Assembly: GCA_045811525.1 (NCBI GenBank)
Contig: JBJMTV010000005.1
Span: 30,660 to 94,659, forward strand
From: VAZQ01 sp045811525
Lineage (GTDB): Bacteria > Pseudomonadota > Alphaproteobacteria > Rhizobiales > Xanthobacteraceae
DNA length: 64,000 nt
Direction: 5' to 3'
Made by a program: the position numbers and the translations under genes. Shown here in pieces: positions 51,759-60,085 of this stretch; within the stretch, counting starts at the first letter, position 1; every line of letters begins with the position of its first letter. The notes beneath the pieces are model-generated. The model did not search any database. It was not told the DNA's origin and worked only from the letters and a program-made list of their open reading frames with translations.

Positions 51759-51892
51759 TGACGCCCCCGTCTACCTCAATGGTCAATCATATCCCCACTT
51801 GAAAATCAGGTGAAGCCTCGCATGGTAGAATAGAGCGAGGAGCCCCGAAACGACAGCACCGATCCTGATGCTGCCGTACATGGAGGCTTATC

Positions 51893-52044
51893 ATGCTCTT
51901 TGACAAAGACGACAGCCCTCCGGTCATCTCGGTCGGTAAGCTCTTCACCAAAGAACAAGCATCGCGGGCTATGCATTCTTCGACTATTGGCTCGCGAAGG
52001 CGCAAGAAACCAGCATCGGACTTTTCTGCTCGTCGAAATTGTAA
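51893..52044 (+). pseudogene. Small hypothetical gene (about 50 aa) with one missing base
   Basis: GGAGG at 51882-51886 is well spaced before the ATG at 51893. The frame reads MLFDKDDSPPVISVGKLFTK and then EQA. After the GC at about 51958-51959 a missing base would be needed to continue IAGYAFFDYWLAKAQETSIG and LFCSSKL with a stop at 52042-52044. The unshifted frame runs on as Arg/Ser-rich sequence without family features. The good ribosome site and the aromatic second half argue for a real, broken gene. Confidence 0.45.
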
Positions 52045-52176
52045 GTTGAGATGTTCGTCCCGCAGCGAGGCCGGACTCGCCGACATCGACGCACTCGAGA
52101 GCATGTGTGTGAGGTGGGCGACGATCAAGTCTGTGAATGTGTCGTCGGGTCGGCCTACGCATCACCGAAACTTATA

Positions 52177-54399
52177 ATGACCATCGACATGAAGGCACAG
52201 CAGGAACCATCTACGCAGGAAGTGCTGGCGGGCCTCGTTGAGCGCGTCACGTACCACAATGAGGAAAACGGTTTCTGTGTTCTGCGGATCAAGGCACGTG
52301 GCCACCGCGATCTGGTCACGGTCATTGGGCACGCCGCCGTGATCTCTGCCGGCGAGTGGGTCACCGCATCGGGCGAATGGATCAATGATCGCACCCATGG
52401 CCAGCAGTACAAGGCGAAATTTCTCAAGACCTCGGAGCCGACGTCGATCGACGGCATCGAGAAATACCTCGGCTCCGGGATGATCCGCGGCATCGGCCCG
52501 GTCTACGCCAAGAAGCTGGTGCGTGCATTCGGCGAGAAGGTGTTCGACACGATCGAGGCGGAGCCCGAGCGCCTGCGCGAGGTGACGGGCATCGGCCCGG
52601 TTCGCGCCAAGCGCATCACCGATGCCTGGGCTGAGCAGAAGATTGTGCGCGAGATCATGGTGTTCTTGCACAGCCACGGTGTCGGCACAGCACGGGCCGT
52701 GCGCATATACAAGACCTACGGCGCGGATGCCGTGCAGGTAATGTCGGAAAATCCATATCGCCTCGCACGCGATATCCGCGGCATCGGCTTCAAGACCGCC
52801 GACGCGATCGCCATGAAACTCGGCATCGAGAAGACGGCGATGATCCGGGCTCGCGCCGGCATCTCCTATACGCTGACCGAAGCTATGGACGAAGGGCATT
52901 GCGGTTTGCCTACGGAAGAGCTGGCGCCGCTCGCTGAGAAGCTGCTCGAGGTGCCACGTGAACTCATCCGCACCGCGCTTGATCTTGAACTGACGGAAGC
53001 CACGGTCATCGCCGACAGGGTCGGCGAAATTCCGTGCGTGTTTCTGGCCGGGCTCCATCGCGCGGAACGCACCATTGCCGAACGGCTGATGCGCCTGGCA
53101 AACGGCAAGCTGCCTTGGCCCTGGATCGATCCCGACAAAGCCTTGCCGTGGGTCGAGAAGCACATCGAGCTTGCGCTGGCCGAAAGCCAAGTGGCCGCGA
53201 TCCGGCTCGCGCTAATGTCCAAGGTCCTGGTCATGACGGGTGGACCTGGGGTCGGCAAGACCACCATCGTCAAAGCGATCCTGCGAATTCTTGCGGCGAA
53301 AGGCATCCGCATTCTGTTGTGCGCTCCGACGGGCCGCGCTGCCAAGCGCATGACCGAGGCCACCGGTTTCGAGGCGAAGACCATCCATCGCCTGCTGGAG
53401 GTGGACCCCAAAGGCGGCGGCTTCAAGCGCGGCAACGACAACCCGCTCGACTGTGACCTACTGGTCGTCGACGAGACTTCCATGGTCGACGTCATGCTGA
53501 TGCAGTCCCTCATGAAGGCGTTGCCGGACACGGCGGCCCTCTTGATCGTCGGCGACATCGACCAGCTTCCTTCGGTTGGTCCAGGCCAAGTGCTGGCCGA
53601 CATCATCTCATCCGGCGCCGTGCTGGTGGTGCGCCTCACCGAAGTGTTCCGGCAGGCCGCCCAGAGCTGCATCATCACCACCGCCCACCGTATCAACCGG
53701 GGCTCGATCCCCGATCTTAGCCCGCCTGGCACCGATAGCGATTTCTACTTCGTGCAGGCGGACGATCCGGAAGCCGCTGTGTCGCGCATCATTGAGCTTG
53801 TGAAGACACGCATCCCCAAACGGTTCGGCCTCGATCCAATCCGGGACATCCAGGTTCTGTGTCCGATGAACCGCGGCGGCGTGGGTGCACGGTCACTGAA
53901 CAGCGAGCTGCAGGCCGCGCTCAATCCTGCCGGTGACCGCAAAGTAGAGCGGTTCGGCTGGACCTTCGCGGAGGGCGACAAGGTCATGCACATCGAGAAC
54001 GACTACGACAAGGAGGTTTATAACGGCGACATCGGCTATATCGACACCGTCAATCCAGACGACGGCGAGCTAACCGCGAGCTTCGACGGTCGGTCTGTCA
54101 CCTACGGATTTGGCGAACTCGACATGGTGGTGCCCGCTTACGCGGCGACCATTCACAAGAGCCAGGGATCCGAGTACCCGGCCGTGGTCATTCCGGTAAT
54201 GACGCAACACTACGCCATGCTGCAGCGAAACCTTCTCTACACCGGCGTCACCCGCGGCAAGCGGCTCGTCGTGCTTGTCGGACAGAAGAAGGCGGTCGCC
54301 ATTGCAGTGCGCAACGTGTCGGGCCGCCGACGCTGGTCAAAATTGAGCGAATGGCTTGCATCGGAAGATACGTCGCCGCCGCGTTTACCCAGGACTTGA
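52177..54399 (+). CDS. recD2: RecD2-like SF1 DNA helicase
   Basis: 740 residues from the ATG at 52177 (or 52189). The N-terminal OB-like domain contains GFCVLRIKARGHRDLVTVIG. Tandem helix-hairpin-helix motifs follow (RGIGPVYAKKLVRAFGE, TGIGPVRAKRITDAW, RGIGFKTADAIAMKLG), as in RecD2. Walker A is TGGPGVGKTTIVKAI near residue 353. Motif II is LLVVDETSMVDVMLM. Motif III is IVGDIDQLPSVGPG. The late motifs YAATIHKSQGSEYPAVVIP and YTGVTRGKRLVVLVG close it. RecD2 is a 5'-to-3' helicase of RecBC-lacking contexts, acting in repair. It is the only clearly intact large gene in the decayed island, and no convincing ribosome site is seen before either Met. Confidence 0.92.
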   Translation: MTIDMKAQQEPSTQEVLAGLVERVTYHNEENGFCVLRIKARGHRDLVTVIGHAAVISAGEWVTASGEWINDRTHGQQYKAKFLKTSEPTSIDGIEKYLGSGMIRGIGPVYAKKLVRAFGEKVFDTIEAEPERLREVTGIGPVRAKRITDAWAEQKIVREIMVFLHSHGVGTARAVRIYKTYGADAVQVMSENPYRLARDIRGIGFKTADAIAMKLGIEKTAMIRARAGISYTLTEAMDEGHCGLPTEELAPLAEKLLEVPRELIRTALDLELTEATVIADRVGEIPCVFLAGLHRAERTIAERLMRLANGKLPWPWIDPDKALPWVEKHIELALAESQVAAIRLALMSKVLVMTGGPGVGKTTIVKAILRILAAKGIRILLCAPTGRAAKRMTEATGFEAKTIHRLLEVDPKGGGFKRGNDNPLDCDLLVVDETSMVDVMLMQSLMKALPDTAALLIVGDIDQLPSVGPGQVLADIISSGAVLVVRLTEVFRQAAQSCIITTAHRINRGSIPDLSPPGTDSDFYFVQADDPEAAVSRIIELVKTRIPKRFGLDPIRDIQVLCPMNRGGVGARSLNSELQAALNPAGDRKVERFGWTFAEGDKVMHIENDYDKEVYNGDIGYIDTVNPDDGELTASFDGRSVTYGFGELDMVVPAYAATIHKSQGSEYPAVVIPVMTQHYAMLQRNLLYTGVTRGKRLVVLVGQKKAVAIAVRNVSGRRRWSKLSEWLASEDTSPPRLPRT

Positions 54400-54589
54400 T
54401 TTCCGTCCGGTTTGGGTTTCTGCGGAAAGACATGGAGAGTGGGCGGCCTTGGTTGATCCGACCCTTATTCACCCCACAAGAGGCATTAGCGCCGCGCAAA
54501 GCGCTGCCGCTGCGTCGTCTCATGGGTTGATCCAGCTCCCGGACAGCGAGGGCGCGATGTAGTAATCTTTTGGCCGAACGGAGCGGCCT

Positions 54590-55577
54590 ATGAGACGACG
54601 CGAGTTCGTGACGTTCCTTGGGGGTGCAGCGGCGTGGCCGGTCGCGGCGCGCGCGCAGCGGCGCGAGAAGATGCGCCGCATTGGCGTGCTCATGAATCTT
54701 GCAGCAGAGGATGCGGAAGGGCAGGCGCGGCTTGCGGCGTTCCTGCAGGGCTTGCAGGAGGCGGGCTGGGGGGTCGGTCGCAACACGCATATCGACATCC
54801 GCTGGGGCGCGGGCAGCGCGGAACGCTATCGCACCTATGCGGCGGAATTGGTCGCGCTCGCCCCGGACGTCGTCCTCGCCGCAGCTGGTTCGACCGTCCC
54901 GGCATTGCTGCAGGCGACCCGCGCGGTGCCGATCGTGTTCGCACAGACACCCGACCCAGTCGGTGCGGGCTTCGTGGACAGCTTGGCGCGTCCAGGCGGC
55001 AACGTGACCGGCTTCACGCCGTTTGAGTTTGGTATGAGCGGGAAAAGTTTGGAATTGCTGAAGGAGATCGTGCCGCGCGTGACGCGAGCAGCAGTGTTGC
55101 GGGATGCTGCGGACCCGGGGGGGATCGGCCGGTGGGCAGCGATCCAATCAATGGCGCCGTCACTGGGAGTAGAAGTGATCTTGGTCCCTCTGCGCGATCC
55201 CGGCGAGATCGATCGGGCGCTCACGGCATTCGCAAGCGGAGCGAATGGCGGCTTGATCGTGACGGCAAGCGCCCCAGCCGCAATTCATCGCGAGCTGATC
55301 ATCGAGTCGGCCGCCAAGCACGGACTGCCTGCGGTTTATCCGTACCCCTTCTTCGCGAGCAGCGGGGGGGCTTATCGCTTATGGGCCTGACACGATAGAC
55401 CAGTATCGACGCGCGGCTTCTTACGTCGATCGTATTCTCAAGGGCGAGAACCCTGCCAACCTACCCGTGCAGGCACCGACCAAGTACGAGCTGGTAATCA
55501 ATCTCAAGACCGCCAAGGCGCTCGGCGTCGAAGTGCCGCCGACGCTGCTTGCCCGCGCCGACGAGGTCATTGAGTGA
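54590..55577 (+). pseudogene. PF04392-type ABC solute-binding protein, array member 1 (subfamily 1), frameshifted in G7
   Basis: Subfamily 1 member: MRRREFVTFLGGAAAWPVAA is a Tat-like signal, then MRRIGVLMNL, AAELVALAPDVVLAAAGSTV, FAQTPDPVGAGFVDSLARPG. The frame breaks at seven G (55364-55370): removing one G joins SSGG to LIAYGPDTIDQYRRAASYVD and the usual end ELVINLKTAKALGVEVPPTL, ADEVIE, with the stop at 55575-55577. That is the normal ~328-residue length. With the extra G, the product stops at 55390. The restored stop overlaps the GTG of the next gene (GTGA). The family binds amino acids or other small solutes in the periplasm; substrate unknown. Confidence 0.85.
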
Positions 55578-56560
55578 AGGGGCGGCGCGAGGTCATCACG
55601 CTTCTCGGTGGCGCCGCTGCGGCGTGGCCAATTGCGGCAATGGCACAGCAGTCGAAGGAGCCTGTGATAGGATGTCTCAGCGCAGGATCGGCTCCGGCGA
55701 GTGCGCAGAACCTCGCTGTTTTTCGCCAGAGTCTGGCCGAAGCCGGTTACGTCGAGGGTCGTAGCGTAGCGATCGAGTATCGCTTCGCCGAGGGTCAATA
55801 CGATCGATTGCCGGCTATGGCGGCCGAGTTGGTGCGCCGCGAGGTCGCCATGATAGTCGCCACTGGAGGCACCGCACCGGCCTTGGCAGCCAAAGCGGCG
55901 ACTGCGACCATTCCGATCCTGTTCAGCGTCAGCGATGATCCGGTTGCTCTCGGGCTCGTCGTCAGCTTCGGCCGGCCGGCGGGGAACGCGACCGGCGTAA
56001 ACTTTCCCCTGGCCGAGCTTGTGGCAAAGGAGTTGGGACTGCTGCACGAGCTTGTCCCCACCGCCAGGCGAATTGGACTGCTGGTCAACCCCAATAATTC
56101 GCCGACTGGAGCAGTGACGAAAGACGTGACGGCTGCGGCCTCTGCGCTGGGCATCGAGATCAGCGTGGTTGAGGCGGACAGCACTGGCGGGATCGAGACT
56201 GCCTTCGCTACGCTCGCCCGTCGCCGGTCCGAGGCGCTGTTGATCGGCACGGACCCATTCTTCTTCAGCCGGCGCGTCCAGCTGGCTACTCTGGCGGCCC
56301 GCCATGTCATTCCTGCTACCTTTAGCGCACGTGAGTTCGTGGAAGTCGGCGGGCTAATGAGCTACGGAATCAGCTTCACCGAGGTCTACCGGCAGCTCGG
56401 CGCTTATGCCGGGCGCATTCTCAAGGGCGCGAAACCTGTCGATTTACCGGTTGTACGCTCAGTCACGTTCCAGTTCGTCATCAATATGTCGACTGCCAGG
56501 GCGCTCGGCCTCGAAGTGCCGGCGACGCTGCTCGCCCGTGCCGATGAGGTGATTGAATGA
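55574..56560 (+). CDS. PF04392-type ABC solute-binding protein, array member 2 (subfamily 2)
   Basis: 328 residues from a GTG at 55574 that overlaps the previous stop. Signal KGRREVITLLGGAAAAWPIA, cleavage near AMA|QQ. Subfamily 2 marks: VIGCLSAGS, FRQSLAEAGYVEGRSVAIEY, YDRLPAMAAELVRREVAMIVATGGT, ALAAKAATATIPILF, and GLLVNPNNSPTG in the hinge region. The C-terminus is FVINMSTARALGLEVPATLL, ADEVIE. No membrane partner is nearby. Its stop overlaps the next ATG (ATGA), so translation should be coupled. Confidence 0.92.
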   Translation: MKGRREVITLLGGAAAAWPIAAMAQQSKEPVIGCLSAGSAPASAQNLAVFRQSLAEAGYVEGRSVAIEYRFAEGQYDRLPAMAAELVRREVAMIVATGGTAPALAAKAATATIPILFSVSDDPVALGLVVSFGRPAGNATGVNFPLAELVAKELGLLHELVPTARRIGLLVNPNNSPTGAVTKDVTAAASALGIEISVVEADSTGGIETAFATLARRRSEALLIGTDPFFFSRRVQLATLAARHVIPATFSAREFVEVGGLMSYGISFTEVYRQLGAYAGRILKGAKPVDLPVVRSVTFQFVINMSTARALGLEVPATLLARADEVIE

Positions 56561-57543
56561 GGCGACGCGAACTCCTCGCCCTCGTTGCGAGCACGGCAGC
56601 GGTGGAGTGGCCGGGAGTAGGGTGGGCGCAGCAAGAGCGCATGCGGCGCATCGGGTTGATTAGTCCGCTCGCAGCAGATGATGAGGAAGGACAGCATCGA
56701 GCAACCGCCTTCCTGAACGTATTGCAACAGCTCGGCTGGACTGAAGGACGTAACGTTCAGATTGTATATCGTTGGGGAGCGGTTGATGCCGCGCACATCC
56801 GTGCCAGCGCTGCTGAACTACTGGCCGCCGTCGAGGTGATCGTTGCCCAAGGCAGCTCTATCACCAGCGCCTTGCAGCAGGCGACACGCACGACGCCGGT
56901 TGTATTTGTAAACGTCATCGATCCTGTCGGCGCAGGCTTTGTCGATAGCTTGTCGCGTCCAGGCGGTAACATCACCGGGTTCACGTTTGCCGAATACGGT
57001 ATAAGTGGGAAATGGCTGGAGTTGCTGAAACAAATTGTGCCACGGATGTCTCGTGTGGCTGTACTTCGGGACGCTACGATCTCGTCCGGCAGCGGCCAGT
57101 TAGGTGCCCTTCAATCGGTCGCGCCGAGTTTGGGCATAGAATTAACACCCCTCAGCGTAAGAGACCCCAATGAGATCGAGCGAGGTATCACGGGGTTCGT
57201 GCGCTCCTCGGAGGACGGCCTGATCGTGACAGGTGGCCCGCTTGCCGTAGTTCACCGGAAGCTGATCATCGCGGTCGCTGCTCGACATAGGCTGCCCGCT
57301 ATCTATTGGTCGAATACGCACGTTCGCGATGGGGGTTTGATCTCCTACGGAGCCGATCAGATCGAACCGTATCGAGAGGCGGCAAATTACGTTCATCGCA
57401 TTTTGAAGGGTGAGAAGCCCGCAAATCTCCCGGTGCAAGCGGCGTCAAAATACGAGCTGGTCATCAATCTTAAGACGGCCAAAGCGCTCCTCCTCGACCT
57501 GCCCGCATCGGTGCTCGCCCGCGCTGACGAGGTCATTGAGTGA
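56557..57543 (+). CDS. PF04392-type ABC solute-binding protein, array member 3 (subfamily 1)
   Basis: 328 residues. The signal reads MRRRELLALVASTAAVEWPG, with a weaker Tat motif (RRREL), ending near GWA|QQE. Subfamily 1 marks: MRRIGLISPLAADDEEGQ, LQQLGWTEGRNVQIVYRWG, VFVNVIDPVGAGFVDSLSRPG, GKWLELLKQIVPRMSRVAVLRD. The C-terminus is ELVINLKTAKALLLDLPASVL, ADEVIE. It is closest by eye to members 1 and 8. It overlaps member 2 by ATGA and member 4 by TGATG. Ligand unknown. Confidence 0.92.
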   Translation: MRRRELLALVASTAAVEWPGVGWAQQERMRRIGLISPLAADDEEGQHRATAFLNVLQQLGWTEGRNVQIVYRWGAVDAAHIRASAAELLAAVEVIVAQGSSITSALQQATRTTPVVFVNVIDPVGAGFVDSLSRPGGNITGFTFAEYGISGKWLELLKQIVPRMSRVAVLRDATISSGSGQLGALQSVAPSLGIELTPLSVRDPNEIERGITGFVRSSEDGLIVTGGPLAVVHRKLIIAVAARHRLPAIYWSNTHVRDGGLISYGADQIEPYREAANYVHRILKGEKPANLPVQAASKYELVINLKTAKALLLDLPASVLARADEVIE

Positions 57544-58526
57544 TGCAGCGGCGCGAGGTCATCAGCCTGCTGAGTGGCGCGGCAGCCGCTTGGCCGCTCG
57601 CAGCGCGATCAGAGCAACGGTCTGTGCCGGTGATCGGGTATCTCAGTCCTGGATCACCGGAGCCGTCCTCGTTTCTAGTGACGGCACTCCGGGAAGGGTT
57701 GAAGGAGGCAAGTTACATCGAAGGCAAGAACATCAGCATTGAATACCGTTGGGCGCGCGGCCATTACGATCAACTTCAGACCCTCGCGGCCGATTTGGTC
57801 CAGCGCCAGGTGGCGGTCATCGCAGCAACCGGCGGCACCATCTCGGCCCAGGCGGCAAAGGAAGTGACCTCAACTATTCCCATTATCTTTAACGTCGGCG
57901 ACGACCCTATCAGGTCGGGTCTCGTCGCCAGCTTCAATCGCCCTGGTGGTAACATTACGGGCGTGAGTACGCTGTCTCCTGCCTTAGAGACGAAGCGGCT
58001 GGCCTTGCTGCGCGAATTAGTTCGCCGAACTGCCATCGTTGCCGTTCTTGTGAATGCGACCAATCCCGATCGCGGTCCCCAGCTTCGAGACATCAATGCG
58101 GCAGCAACCCAACTCGGACAGGAGTTGCGTTTTTTCTACGCGAGCAGCGAAAGCGAGATAGCCACGGCATTTGGAGGCGTTGTCGAACATCGGGCAGACG
58201 CTCTCCTCGTCGCCAATGATGTATTCTTGACTAATCAGCGTGATCAGATCGTGGCGCTGGCGGCGCGCCACGCAATACCCACGATCTATGCGTTTCGCCA
58301 ATTCGCGGAAAGTGGCGGTCTGATGAGCTACAGCACCAACTTGATCGAAGTGTATCGTCAGATTGGCGTCTATGTTGGTCGCGTGCTCAAAGGCGAGAAG
58401 CCGGCCGATTTGCCAGTTGTGCAGCCGACCAAGTTCGAACTCGTGATCAACATCAAGACCGCGAAGGCGCTCGGCCTTGAAATCCCGGACAAGTTGCTGG
58501 CGCTCGCCGATGAGGTAATTGACTAG
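57543..58526 (+). CDS. PF04392-type ABC solute-binding protein, array member 4 (subfamily 2)
   Basis: 327 residues from the ATG at 57543, which shares one base with the previous stop (TGATG). Signal MQRREVISLLSGAAAAWPLA, ending ARS|EQR. Subfamily 2 marks: VIGYLSPGSPEPSSFLVTAL, YIEGKNISIEYRWARGHYDQ, AATGGTISAQAAKEVTSTIP, FNVGDDPIRSGLVASFNRPG. The C-terminus ELVINIKTAKALGLEIPDKL has the family end ADEVID. It is the last gene before the mobile-element remnants that break the array. Confidence 0.92.
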   Translation: MQRREVISLLSGAAAAWPLAARSEQRSVPVIGYLSPGSPEPSSFLVTALREGLKEASYIEGKNISIEYRWARGHYDQLQTLAADLVQRQVAVIAATGGTISAQAAKEVTSTIPIIFNVGDDPIRSGLVASFNRPGGNITGVSTLSPALETKRLALLRELVRRTAIVAVLVNATNPDRGPQLRDINAAATQLGQELRFFYASSESEIATAFGGVVEHRADALLVANDVFLTNQRDQIVALAARHAIPTIYAFRQFAESGGLMSYSTNLIEVYRQIGVYVGRVLKGEKPADLPVVQPTKFELVINIKTAKALGLEIPDKLLALADEVID

Positions 58527-58534
58527 AACCTATC

Positions 58535-58765
58535 TCAAAATCGCCTGAAGAGGATGAGGAGGCAAGCGAGTTGGACGAAGCCGAGGAAGTTCTGAGGATA
58601 AAACTCCCAGCGGACCAGCAAGCGTCTGCGCCATTGAATCCAGGCGAAGAAGCGTTCGACCAGCCAGCGCCTTGCATACCGGCGAAGCCTTCGACCATCT
58701 TGTGTCAGCGACTTCACGCGATTTGAACGATGCGGCGCGATCATCTCAATGCCTTGGTTCGAATG
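58535..58765 (-). pseudogene. IS5-family transposase C-terminal remnant
   Basis: The minus frame gives HSNQGIEMIAPHRSNRVK, then DGRRLRRYARRWLVERFFAWI and RRRLLVRWEFYPQNFLGFVQLACLLILFRRF with a stop at 58535. This is the end of the DDE domain of IS5-type transposases: the R-R-Y-x-R-R-W-x-x-E-R-F-F-A-W signature contains the last catalytic Glu. The N-terminal two thirds are absent, so it is inactive. It is fused at its left side to an integrase fragment and inserted nine bases after array member 4. Confidence 0.82.
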
Positions 58766-58767
58766 GA

Positions 58768-58872
58768 TCAGACGTGCCTTGCCAGCAACGGGGGCTTCGC
58801 TCCGATCAGCTTCCCCTTGTTCCAGGGTGCGCGCTCCGGCACGGGCCGAGTTGAGTTCTGATGATCTTGCAT
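58768..58872 (-). pseudogene. Tyrosine-integrase N-terminal remnant
   Basis: 34 residues from the ATG at 58872 with AAGGAGGA just upstream: PERAPWNKGKLIGAKPPLLA, then RHV and a stop, followed in frame by SIRTK. I recognise this as the conserved start of a rhizobial tyrosine recombinase (APWNKGKLxGxKPPL, then WSIRTKL). The TGA stands where TGG (Trp) is expected. Beyond SIRTK the sequence changes to IS5 transposase. So it is a dead fragment joined to another. Confidence 0.75.
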
Positions 58873-59095
58873 GGTCGTCCTCCTTGGGTTGTGGACGACG
58901 CCATCGTCTGCCGAACCGCTGGCAGTCCGAAACCGCCCGCTTTCGGGAGGTGGTGCCGAAATGGAAGCCACGGCCCGATTGATCGCGTTCGCTGCTCTTG
59001 ACCCCACAACGGAAGTCGAGTGCGCGAGCTTGCTGCAATGCACAACAGCACTGCTTGATGTGGTAGGCTGTCGTCCTTCGGGCTTGGGCAGGCAC

Positions 59096-60085
59096 ATGAG
59101 ACGACGTGCATTCATCACCCTTCTTGGCAGTGCGGCGGCTGCGTGGCCGCTCGTGGCGCGGGCGCAGCAGGGCGGGCCTCTGCGGCGTCTAGGCATTCTG
59201 CTGCCTGCGTCAGCAAACAATCCGGCGTTTCAGTCTTGGGTTAGAGCGTTTCTAGATGGGCTGACTGCGCTCGGCTGGATCGTAGGGAAGACCGTTCAAA
59301 CCGACACGCGCTGGGCTACAACCGATGCAGCAAACATCCACAAACACGCGGCAGAGCTGGTGGCTCTTGGACCAGACGTGATCCTCGCACATGGTGCTTC
59401 AACCGTGGGGCCGTTGGAACAGTTGACCCAGTCCATTCCGATTGTATTTGCAGTGGTTTCCGATCCAGTTGCAGCGGGGTATGTGGAGAGTCTGTCGCAC
59501 CCCGGAGGTAACGTCACAGGCTTTATGGTCTCTGAGTATAACCTGGGTGGGAAATGGTTAGAGCTGCTCAAGGAAGTTGCACCAAATGTGAGACGCGTGG
59601 CTGTCCTGCGTGATCCCTCCAATCCCACAGGAGTGGGCCAGTTCGGAGTTCTTCAGGGTGCAGCTCCATCCCTTTATGTGGAAGTGGTTCCTCTCAACGT
59701 TCGTGCTGCCGCCGACATTGATCGAGCTGTGACCGATTTTGCCAAGTCCAGCAACGGTGGACTGATCTTGACCCCGAGTGGCTTTGCGCAGCTTCATCGC
59801 GATCTAATCATTTCGGTGGCGTCCAGGGAGAAGCTGCCCGCGGTCTACTTTCAGCAGGCGTTCGCGGCGGGCGGCGGCCTCCTCTCCTATGGACCCAGTT
59901 TTGCTGACCAATACCATCGTGCTGCTGGCTACATCGATCGCATCCTCAAGGGCGAGAAGCCCGCCGCCCTGCCCGTGCAGGCGCCCACGAAGTACGAGCT
60001 GGTGATCAATCTGAAGACGGCGAGAGCGCTCGGGCTAGAAGTGCCTGCATCGCTGCTCGCGCGCGCTGACGAGGTCATCGAGTAA
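59096..60085 (+). CDS. PF04392-type ABC solute-binding protein, array member 5 (subfamily 1)
   Basis: 329 residues from the ATG at 59096. A Tat-like signal MRRRAFITLLGSAAAAWPLV ends ARA|QQG. Subfamily 1 marks: LRRLGILLPASANNPAFQ, LTALGWIVGKTVQTDTRW, AAELVALGPDVILAHGASTV, GKWLELLKEVAPNVRRVAVLRD. The C-terminus is ELVINLKTARALGLEVPASL, ADEVIE. It is the first gene of the second block, after the mobile remnants, and should have its own promoter within 58870-59095. It ends TAATG, sharing one base with the next start. Confidence 0.92.
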   Translation: MRRRAFITLLGSAAAAWPLVARAQQGGPLRRLGILLPASANNPAFQSWVRAFLDGLTALGWIVGKTVQTDTRWATTDAANIHKHAAELVALGPDVILAHGASTVGPLEQLTQSIPIVFAVVSDPVAAGYVESLSHPGGNVTGFMVSEYNLGGKWLELLKEVAPNVRRVAVLRDPSNPTGVGQFGVLQGAAPSLYVEVVPLNVRAAADIDRAVTDFAKSSNGGLILTPSGFAQLHRDLIISVASREKLPAVYFQQAFAAGGGLLSYGPSFADQYHRAAGYIDRILKGEKPAALPVQAPTKYELVINLKTARALGLEVPASLLARADEVIE

